A stretch of DNA of 47,329 bases from assembly GCA_037178675.1 (NCBI GenBank), contig JAYMGJ010000208.1:1-47329 (forward strand), written 5' to 3'. Positions within the stretch are counted from its first letter, which is position 1. Each line of letters starts with the position of its first letter. The notes beneath the pieces were generated by a model. That model ran no database searches and had not been told where the DNA came from. It worked only from the letters and a program-made list of their open reading frames with translations. Positions 33,194 to 42,672 of this stretch are shown here, in pieces. Source of the DNA: Scleroderma bovista (lineage: Eukaryota > Basidiomycota > Agaricomycetes > Boletales > Sclerodermataceae). Both the position numbers and the translations under genes were made by a program.

Positions 33194-36100
33194 ATGGCTC
33201 TCCGTAGGTTTAAGAGGATATTGTCACCATCGAAGAACAGACCAGGTAGGGTCTTGCCCATGAGTCCTGAGGGCACCTGATTGCTCATCTTCATTACCTA
33301 CTAACTAGAATCTGCGCATCGGAATACAACACCCACTCACAGTGTCGCCACGTCTAATGTGCCTTCTATGGATCGTACTGATGTCTCGACCCATTTCTCT
33401 GGTTACTGAATCCCATCGCTATCAGTTTTCAATAGCTTATTTACACGATTTCTAGGCACCACTCGTGGCGACACTGCGCACGCTCATGCTCTCGCCACCG
33501 TTTCCGCCCCTCTCAGTGATACTAGTACAGTTATCCCCACGTCAGGTTCGGTTTGGTCTCCACACTCTAAGGATTATACACTTTAGTATTCATACAATCA
33601 TCCAGGGTCTGCGGCTGGCGCTCTGACAGGTGCCTCCCCTATGGATGCCGATCATCCTAGTAGCGATGCCAATTGCGATGTTCGGTCTGGGCTATCTGTC
33701 ATTCCTACCACCGTGCATACTGACACAAAGTGGCCAGAAAATATTTCAAGGTGTTCCGAATTCTCGTTGTAGGCAGGGCAAATGCAGGCAAGACAACTAT
33801 TCTTCAACGGGTTTGTGCCACCAAAGAGCAGCCTGAGATCTTTGATGGGAATGGACAAAAGGTGCGTTACAGTCTGATCATGAGTATTGGTACATTGCTG
33901 CTATCTGATATTCAGATTGATATGGATGTGGTCAAAGGGTCACTTGAAGTGAGGATACTAGAATCCATCACTTGTCATACTTGCTGACATTTCCCAGCGG
34001 GGAGAGCATAGCATCGAGAATGAATTGAAATTCAGCAGCAATCCAGGCTTTATTTTTCACGATTCCAGTGGATTTGAAGCTGGGAGTGTGGAAGAATTCA
34101 ACAAGATGAAAGACTTTGTGCTGGACCGGGCGACCACATCACACTTGAAGAAACGGATCCATGCTATTTGGCAAGTGCATTTTGTGTCTTTCAAAGGAGG
34201 TTGTTGCTCATAAGAATTACCATGTGATACAGGTATTGCATCCCTGTAACTGATTACAACAGACCTATTGTGGCTGCAGAGATAAAATTCTTTCAGGAAT
34301 GTGATACAAAGAAAGGTATGTAAATTCATGACTGCATGCTTTCTAGTTCATCATATTTTTAGTTCCTGTCCTTGTATTGTTGACAAAGCTTGACACCCTG
34401 GAGTCTAATGCTTACAATGAACTCAAGAATGAAGGATGTTCAAAGGAGGAAGCAAGGAAATTGAGAAGTGAACGTGCACAACAAATGTTGGAGAGGCTAC
34501 AAGTTCAAATAGAAAGTGAACTAGGGATGACTCAATTCCCTCCTAAAAACTATGTTCAGTTGACTAGTAAGTATAGCCTGCTGAAAATTGCAGTCATAGT
34601 CCTAATGTTTGCAGGCATGCATGAAGATAATGCTGACTGTGGACCTCTTTTGGAAAAGACTGCAACTGCACTGGATGAAGTGGCCTTGCAACTGCTTCTG
34701 GTAACTACCCAGCAAACTAATCTGCACCTTTGCATTGAATGGGCTGTAAAAATGTAGGTGATGATATTAAACTGGAAATTTATGGAAAACTAATGTTGAA
34801 TAGTGCAATATGGGAGGTTATCTGTGCACAGGATTGTTCAGTGGCATTAGAGACATTGCTTGTTCTGTGGTTTCCACATACAAAGGTATGTTGCATTGCA
34901 TGGTGATGAAAATACATCAGAACATTGATATTACCAAAAGTTTGTGAGTACATAAATGCCTTTTAAATTGATGCCTTGCATAATTCTGATTATTCCTCAT
35001 AGTTGGTGAGCTGTTTTATCTGCAGTCATCTAGAATGTCTCTGAAAATCCTCTTCTGCATTGGTGGCTCTGCTCACTTGATAGCTTGTGAGTAACTTATT
35101 TACACCTACAAATGCATATCTTTGATTGGTTATCATCTTTTCTTGACAGTTTGTAAGTGTTGTGTCTCAAGTGCACCTGAAAGTCCTATGACTTGCTTGA
35201 TAGGATGTGAGTCACTTGTGACAAATGCACTTGCAATGTCTGATGGTTCTGTTCTGCTGGTGATCTGTACTAAACAGGAGGTGAGCATTAGTGCTCAAGT
35301 GGTCCTGCAAGCCCTGATGATGGTTCTCTTGTCTGGATTTCTTGATAGGATGTGAGTTGCCTCATCACAGGTGCACTTGCACATCATGGCTTTAGTAACC
35401 TTATTCCATTGGGCATTGGGTTGGCTTTACAGTATGTGAGTTGCTTGATTTCAAATCATCTTACAATGTATCTGTCTTGCTGATGATCTCATTGATTTGG
35501 TAGCCTGTAAGCTGCTGATCACAAGCACATCTAGATTGTCTAACAATGATAATTGTACAAACATATCAGAATGTGGGGTATTTGATTGCAAGTGTGCATC
35601 TGAAATATCTCTAACCATCATCTTTGTGGATAACTATACCCACTTGATAGGTTGTAAGTGATGTCAAATTCACATGTAATGCCCTGCTGATGACCCCACT
35701 TCTTTTCTAGGTTGTGAGTTACTTGCTTCAAGTGCACTCAAAAGTCCTGATAAATATGTCCTGCTGTAATTTTTATGCACTTAGTATGCAGTGAGTCACT
35801 CCACCTTGTTTCAAGTGTGCACCTACAATCTTTCTGATGTCCTTGATGCTCTTGTTTACCTGACAGAATGTAAGTTGCTTGATCTCATATGACACAATAT
35901 TTAATTCTGACATTCCTTTATTGCTGATTGGACTGACTTAATAGCATGTGAGTTACCACATGGATGCCTGCCATAATACTGTCAATTCTCCCTTACTGGT
36001 TATCCTATTCTGTTAACAGGAGGTGAGTTACTTCATCTCACATTTATATGATCAATATTTACTGATGTTTTTCAGGATGTAGGTTGCTTGTTGTCAAATA

Positions 36101-39100
36101 AATCCACAATTTTGCTTACAGCTATATCCCATGGCTGGTGGTTTTAACAGATTGTGAGACACATGATCATAAATGCATACCTGTGTTTATTCTGTCACCT
36201 TATGATTCTGCTCACTTGTCAGCTTGTGAGTTGGTTGACCTTCAGAGTGCCAAAATATCTCTAACAATCTCAATCATTTGGTGGTTTGCCTTAACTGATA
36301 GTGGGTGAGATTCTTCCATGAAATGTACTTGAAATGCATATGACAATGCCATACTATTGCTGTTACTTCTAGAATGTGAGTTGCCTGACCTCAAGTATAG
36401 TTTCTAACATTTCAATTCTGCTGATGGCCTGGCTCAACAGAAGGTATGTTGTTTGTTTTCAAGTACATGTGCTAAATATAATTGGGCCCTCATAATGCTG
36501 TTCTATTGATGACACAGCTTGTATGTTGTTTTATCTCAAGTCTGATTAAATTCCCTCTGAAAGTTCTTCTCTGCTGTTAATCTGGCTTCTGAGATAGTAT
36601 GTGAGTCTTGATGTCAACTATAAATATGCACAACATCTCACTCTGACATCTTACTTCAATGGCAAGGGGGTGAGTTAGCTTATCTGAAGCACAAATGCCA
36701 TGCTTCTAACACTTCCATCTTGTTGATGGTTATACTCACTTGAAAGATTGTGAGTTACCATTGCTACTAGTACCATACAATGATAAGGTCCTATTATACA
36801 CATGACAGTGTGTGAGTTTGTGAACTTTCAATGTAACTGAATTATCCCTAATATGTGATTTGGGTAGGATGTGAGTTGTTCAGTCTCATTTGACAATTTG
36901 ATTCTGATTCTGATCTGGCTTTGGTAGCATGTGAGTTGTTCAGTCTCATTTGACAATTTGATTCTGATTCTGATCTGGCTTTGGTAGCATGTGAGTTGTT
37001 CAGTCTCATTTGTCAATTTGATTCTGATTCTGATCTGGCTTTGGTAGGATGTGAGTTGTTCAGTCTCATTTGACAATTTGATTCTGATTCTGATCTGGCT
37101 TTGGTAGGCTGTGAGTTGTTCAGTCTCATTTGTCAATTTGATTCTGATTCTGATCTGGCTTTGGTAGGCTGTGAGTTGTTCAGTCTCATTTGACAATTTG
37201 ATTCTGATTCTGATCTGGCTTTGGTAGCTTGTGAGTTGTTCAGTCTCATTTGACAATTTGATTCTGATTCTGATCTGGCTTTGGTAGGCTGTGAGTTGTT
37301 CAGTCTCATTTGTCAATTTGATTCTGATTCTGATCTGGCTTTGGTAGGCTGTGAGTTGTTCAGTCTCATTTGTCAATTTGATTCTGATTCTGATCTGGCT
37401 TTGGTAGCTTGTGAGTTGTTCAGTCTCATTTGACAATTTGATTCTGATTCTGATCTGGCTTTGGTAGGCTGTGAGTTGTTCAGTCTCATTTGTCAATTTG
37501 ATTCTGATTCTGATCTGGCTTTGGTAGGCTGTGAGTTGTTCAGTCTCATTTGTCAATTTGATTCTGATTCTGATCTGGCTTTGGTAGCTTGTGAGTTGTT
37601 CAGTCTCATTTGACAATTTGATTCTGATTCTGATCTGGCTTTGGTAGGCTGTGAGTTGTTCAGTCTCATTTGTCAATTTGATTCTGATTCTGATCTGGCT
37701 TTGGTAGGCTGTGAGTTGTTCAGTCTCATTTGTCAATTTGATTCTGATTCTGATCTGGCTTTGGTAGGCTGTGAGTTGTTCAGTCTCATTTGTCAATTTG
37801 ATTCTGATTCTGATCTGGCTTTGGTAGCGTGTGAGTTGTTCAGTCTCATTTGACAATTTGATTCTGATTCTGATCTGGCTTTGGTAGCTTGTGAGTTGTT
37901 CAGTCTCATTTGACAATTTGATTCTGATTCTGATCTGGCTTTGGTAGGATGTGAGTTGTTCAGTCTCATTTGACAATTTGATTCTGATTCTGATCTGGCT
38001 TTGGTAGCTTGTGAGTTGTTCAGTCTCATTTGACAATTTGATTCTGATTCTGATCTGGCTTTGGTAGGATGTGAGTTGTTCAGTCTCATTTGACAATTTG
38101 ATTCTGATTCTGATCTGGCTTTGGTAGGATGTGAGTTGTTCAGTCTCATTTGACAATTTGATTCTGATTCTGATCTGGCTTTGGTAGGCTGTGAGTTGTT
38201 CAGTCTCATTTGTCAATTTGATTCTGATTCTGATCTGGCTTTGGTAGGCTGTGAGTTGTTCAGTCTCATTTGACAATTTGATTCTGATTCTGATCTGGCT
38301 TTGGTAGGCTGTGAGTTGTTCAGTCTCATTTGACAATTTGATTCTGATTCTGATCTGGCTTTGGTAGGCTGTGAGTTGTTCAGTCTCATTTGACAATTTG
38401 ATTCTGATTCTGATCTGGCTTTGGTAGGATGTGAGTTGTTCAGTCTCATTTGACAATTTGATTCTGATTCTGATCTGGCTTTGGTAGGATGTGAGTTGTT
38501 CAGTCTCATTTGACAATTTGATTCTGATTCTGATCTGGCTTTGGTAGGCTGTGAGTTGTTCAGTCTCATTTGTCAATTTGATTCTGATTCTGATCTGGCT
38601 TTGGTAGGCTGTGAGTTGTTCAGTCTCATTTGTCAATTTGATTCTGATTCTGATCTGGCTTTGGTAGGATGTGAGTTGTTCAGTCTCATTTGACAATTTG
38701 ATTCTGATTCTGATCTGGCTTTGGTAGGCTGTGAGTTGTTCAGTCTCATTTGACAATTTGATTCTGATTCTGATCTGGCTTTGGTAGCTTGTGAGTTGTT
38801 CAGTCTCATTTGACAATTTGATTCTGATTCTGATCTGGCTTTGGTAGGCTGTGAGTTGTTCAGTCTCATTTGTCAATTTGATTCTGATTCTGATCTGGCT
38901 TTGGTAGGCTGTGAGTTGTTCAGTCTCATTTGTCAATTTGATTCTGATTCTGATCTGGCTTTGGTAGGCTGTGAGTTGTTCAGTCTCATTTGTCAATTTG
39001 ATTCTGATTCTGATCTGGCTTTGGTAGCGTGTGAGTTGTTCAGTCTCATTTGACAATTTGATTCTGATTCTGATCTGGCTTTGGTAGGATGTGAGTTGTT

Positions 39101-40589
39101 CAGTCTCATTTGACAATTTGATTCTGATTCTGATCTGGCTTTGGTAGGCTGTGAGTTGTTCAGTCTCATTTGACAATTTGATTCTGATTCTGATCTGGCT
39201 TTGGTAGCGTGTGAGTTGTTCAGTCTCATTTGACAATTTGATTCTGATTCTGATCACATTTTAATAGAATGTATGTTATTCATTCTCCATAATGTTTTTT
39301 TGACACTTCAATTCTTATCATGGTTTTCCTCACATAATAGCAAGTAAGTTTTTTTCTTCATTCAAAATACCATTTGCTTGTGGCCACTGTATTTCATTGA
39401 TGGTAACTATCATGATAGGATGTAAGTTACTTTTTTGAAGCACAGATGCAATTGGGTCAATAATATTTTTTGCTATTCTCTCAATTGACAGCTTGTGAGT
39501 TGCATGATCTGCAGTTTGTATATGTATTGCTGATATTTCTCAAAAATCATTTCTGCTTGGTGATATAAATGGCACAATAGAAAGTAAGTTACCCTTGAGT
39601 GGATTGCTATTTCCCTGACATACTAATGATGTACCACATCAGCATGTGAGTCAATTGATCTTAACTGTATCTATTTTTGATGATCTCATCTGGCATTCTG
39701 TTCATTTGATAGGCAGTGAGTCACATGCTCTGAGCTGTCATTACTAGTAGGGTACCTCATAACCTTTTGCATTTCAGTTGGTAGGTTTTGTCATTGTACA
39801 TGCTCACTCCAAATGCCCATTTCCTTATACCAGGATGTATGTATACCATCTGTTTACAATTCTGGTAATATCTTAAATGTTATGGATATCACTTCCTATA
39901 ATAGCAAGTGAGTCATCAGCCACTATCATTATGTGACATCTTTCTAATGTATTCACATTTCTAGAATGTATGCAATTATTCAGATGTTATTGTTTCCATT
40001 CCAGCTTACCCACCAATTATGTAGCTGGTGTGTCTTCAACCCCTTTCTTAAGGAATGTCAATGTTTTCAACCCAAGACCATGTTCTTTATGATCCATCTA
40101 GTTGGTAAATTCAAGACCTACATCAATTATATCAATACTAAATTTTATATTAGGAGGTCAAGCCTGAACATTCACAATGGAAGAATGTGGAAGCAATTCT
40201 GAAGCAATTATTTTCTCAGAAAACTGCTGCTTCAGGATCAGCCACTCATATTATCACACAATATGCAATTGGTAATGTCCATTTACTATTTTGATTTTCC
40301 TTTTCTTATTATTACATGTTGTGCAGCAATATTAATTGTACTTGAATATTCCTTCTTTCTGCAGCATGATTCAATGCATCTGAAAGATGCTTTGGAATCT
40401 GCAGTGACAGAGTACAATAAGTCTGGAGCCCAAATGACTGTCAAAACAGCCATTTCAGCCACTATTCCCAGTGCAAAACCACCCCAATCAGCCAAAGATG
40501 ACTTCTGCAAGAAGATCATCAACATCACCCTGAACCACTTGATGTGTAAGGGACACTACTTTCAATTCAACCAGAACTCACATTACTAA
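33194..40589 (+). CDS. P-loop GTPase-like protein, split by about 91 introns including a codon-sized microexon array
   Basis: Ordinary exons: 33194-33245, 33309-33401, 33456-33545, 33606-33659, 33731-33861, 33916-33948, 33998-34170, 34233-34315, 34363-34566, 34615-34753, 34804-34885, then the array, then 40005-40100, 40154-40271, 40327-40589. With all microexons included the model is 1848 nt and 615 residues, frame intact. Motifs: Walker A 'GRANAGKT' at 111-118, 'FHDSSGFEAG' (DxxG, 173-176) and 'TKLD' at 244-247. These identify a G-domain protein of a family expanded in Agaricomycetes, with unknown role. After the array come 'EVKPEHSQWKNVEAILKQLF' and a hydrophobic segment 'AILIVLEYSFFL', possibly membrane-associated. 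The intron after 34170 starts GCAAGT (GC-AG). Exon 4/5 junction (GTAGCG donor) is the weakest ordinary site. Residues 379-457 come from the array. Confidence 0.78.
34886..40004 (+). other. Array of 79 intron-like units separated by 78 codon-sized microexons
   Basis: Every unit begins GTGAGT, GTAAGT, GTATGT or a close variant, contains CTGAT/CTAAC-type branch motifs near its 3' part, and ends TAG or CAG (AAG in three). Spacers begin at 34941, 35003, 35084, 35150, 35204, 35278, 35349, 35433, 35504, 35570, 35651, 35711, 35785, 35867, 35945, 36020, 36076, 36151, 36223, 36302, 36373, 36441, 36518, 36598, 36667, 36747, 36809 and 36868. They continue every 60 bases from 36928 to 39268, and then at 39341, 39419, 39492, 39581, 39643, 39713, 39778, 39834, 39905 and 39965. 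All are 3 nt except 35785-35790 (6 nt). None is a stop. Outside the core, units share only faint sequence and range from 37 to 86 nt. The exon before ends in phase 0 and the exon after (40005) starts in phase 0. A weaker reading is one 5.1-kb intron containing a satellite. Confidence 0.75.
36871..39270 (+). repeat. 60-bp satellite, 40 copies: 57-nt intron plus one codon
   Basis: Forty head-to-tail units with no indel. The 57-nt part is GTGAGTTGTTCAGTCTCATT..., has three CTGAT words and ends TTGGTAG; it varies at one main position (TGACAA or TGTCAA). The last copy changes to a diverged 3' half. The three-base part varies among GCT, GAT, CTT, CAT, CGT and AAT, so the core would encode an Ala/Asp/Leu-rich stretch. 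Such homogeneity implies recent spread by unequal exchange or gene conversion. Because 60 is a multiple of three, one minus-strand frame and one plus-strand frame stay open across it; those are artefacts. Confidence 0.95.
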
Positions 40590-41121
40590 TAAATATGACT
40601 AGCTTCAAAGCTCTCCAGCTGAGCTATGTGCTGGTTGAAAACTACTAGTTACTGGCAAATATAACACCCCAGCCTTGCCTACTACCCAAGATCAATGGAC
40701 TTGTGCCATAACCACTGTGTATGCTGTATTGAAACACCTTGTATGTGCCCCTAGTACATAAAACCCCAATTTGTTGGTTTCGCATGGATTCCACCTTGGT
40801 GGTACGATGAGTCTTAACCACCACTGTTGCAGCCAGTAATCTAGTCGATTATCTTCTTTAGTAGTCCACCTAATAGGGGCTTACTAATTAGAGAGTTCTC
40901 AGAGTGACCCAATGTCACTCAGAGCGTCGGTCGACATACTCGCATCAAAACTCGCCTAACAGTGTTCGCATCGTCTTGTGATGTGTTCGAGAATGTCCTC
41001 AACCACCCGTGCAGCAAGTCGGCACGGTGACCACTCTGTTTGTCGCTCTAAGCCCATAGACATATGTGCATTCAAAGTACTAGTAGGCCCTTCCCTGTCG
41101 TCCCGGCGCGCTCATTGACAA
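40590..41121. other. Intergenic region downstream of the GTPase-like gene
   Basis: AATAAATATG directly follows the stop and may serve as poly(A) signal. The rest (for example ACATAAAACCCC near 40756) could be part of an old LTR, but no boundaries are visible. Confidence 0.45.
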
Positions 41122-42030
41122 ACGACGCGTATTGCAGTCGTGGGTAGCAACGGCCGTGGCACGGTTGGCAAAAGCACCGTCGCAAATGCATTTTCTCTAA
41201 GATGACCGGTTCATTTGTACGCCCCACAGATCTCGCAGTTTCTCTCGCCATGCAGGAGCCCACGTCGCCTGGACAGCGTATATGTATGGGCGTGATATAC
41301 TTGTGCCGTCTGTGCCAACACTGATGGGTCTTCGACACACCGACGAGCCGCCGTTGACATCTGGTATGCCCCTACTTCTCCCCCCCCCCCCCCCCCCCCC
41401 CCCACATCCTGACCAACTGAGCCCTTGTTTTCAGCGAGTGCGATCATTCCCATCACCAGCCATGCGAACCGGCCATGTCCATAGGCTACCTCCTTCCCAA
41501 GTCTGCGCCAGGTCCGTCACGCCAAGGTGTATAGCAGTTACTATTTGAAGTGGACTGGCGCGATGGTGGAGAGGGTTCTGGACTAGATGTGCGCCAATTC
41601 ACAAGGTTGGTATGCTTTAATGCAATGTGTTTTCCAATAGGCAGTGCGGTGATTTCCTCTACGTCTCAGGATGTTGCTTTGACGGACGTCCACTGGGGTA
41701 ATCCATGTTTTGCAAAGTCGCCGTACCGGTGCGTGATGTACACGTTGCTGTATTTCCTGCATCTTAGTACCGCATTGAACGATTACAGGAATGATCCTGA
41801 ATCAGTCGTATTTTGTCTGCCCCTCTTGTGCCACCCCCCACTACTACCTCTTCGGATCGCCGACAGCCTTTTGCTCCATTGCTGCCTCGCTCGATGTTCT
41901 CGTCCTGGGTGAATTGCCCCTCGTGAAGGGTGTCAGTGTGGACGGAGATAATAGCATGCCCTATGTGCTTACCTCAAGCAAGGAGCAGGGGGGGAGGAGG
42001 ATAATGCAGGTAGGCGAGACATCATGCAAG
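41122..42030 (+). pseudogene. IND1: Decayed copy of IND1/NUBPL (Mrp/NBP35-type Fe-S assembly ATPase)
   Basis: Plus-strand pieces in order: 'RIAVVGSNGRGTVGKSTVANA' (deviant Walker A; the family has GKGGVGKS), 'ILVPSVPTLMGLRHTDEPPL' near 41300, 'PAMSIGYLLPKSAPGPSRQG' near 41460, 'QLLFEVDWRDGGEGSGLDV' near 41540, 'GSAVISSTSQDVALTDVHWG' near 41640, and 'LNQSYFVCPSCATPHYYLFG' with 'LGELPLVKGVSVDGDNSMPYV' near 41800-41970. IND1 inserts Fe-S clusters into mitochondrial complex I; the CPSC motif binds the cluster. The copy changes frame several times, has stops, lacks the 'MPPGTGD' block and is interrupted by a run of 24 C. It keeps intron-like gaps, so it is a dead duplicate rather than a processed copy. 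Confidence 0.8.
41380..41403. repeat. Homopolymer of 24 C
   Basis: An uninterrupted C run inside the IND1 pseudogene, right where the family reads a Pro/Leu-rich loop. Long G/C homopolymers are rare and unstable, so the exact length may be a sequencing estimate. Confidence 0.9.
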
Positions 42031-42672
42031 AGATAACAGGAACAGTATGGCAAGCATTGAAGGAAAATTTAATTGTCGCTCAGATCCTGATGCGAAAAGT
42101 ACGGGAATTGGTGCTGTTCGTGCTCCCGGGTCTTATTCTGCGCCGTTTTCCATTGGTCGCTGACCATTATGTACGCTCCTGAACTGATGTTGCTTGGCTT
42201 CGGAGCAGGAAATCCCTTTGTATGCCAATAAGACTTGGACATACTGATCATTACCAACGGCAAGGAGCGCCATCTGGGTGACTGGATTGCTAGATCTTGC
42301 GTAAGACGCTTGTGACTCTACAACCTAATGCGTATAAAATAATCTTAGTGCCGCAGCTGGTTTGGGCCTCGAGAAGGCATACGATCTTTGTGACACTGCT
42401 GTCCTGGATTTCAAAATGGCTTAGTGCGGGGGGACCATAACAAACCCCAGTGAAGTCTGTCATCGGTTGTGTATAAGATACAGGTCGTCAAGCTAGTGTA
42501 CAGTATGCGTGCAAGATATCATTGTTGAGTGAATAGGTTAGATCGAAACATATACTTTTGGTTCTCCCTGCTGATGGCCCATAAATCATTAAAATAAAAG
42601 CATACTACCGCGTTCGTCCATTCTTGGATCCTGCCGGCCAATGAAACCAGTCGATGTAAAATATTATAGGGT
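42031..42672. other. Intergenic region
   Basis: No gene recognised; includes the 3' flank of the PPR gene. Confidence 0.6.

Noticed and set aside
36828..39257. 809-codon minus-strand ORF of 20-residue repeats
   Set aside because: It is the 60-bp satellite read backwards. The period is a multiple of three so one frame stays open by necessity; ends coincide with the satellite, there is no promoter or codon logic, and the plus strand has splice-site structure instead.
36871..39270. CRISPR array
   Set aside because: Direct repeats are contiguous with only three variable bases, with no spacers of normal length, in a eukaryotic nuclear gene.
40570..40650. tRNA gene or tRNA-derived SINE on the minus strand
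   Set aside because: A good A-box (TAGCTCAGCTGG) is present, but no proper anticodon arm or B-box at the right distance.
40600..40960. Solo LTR
   Set aside because: TATA-like and CCCC-rich motifs are present, but no TG...CA ends or target duplication could be found.
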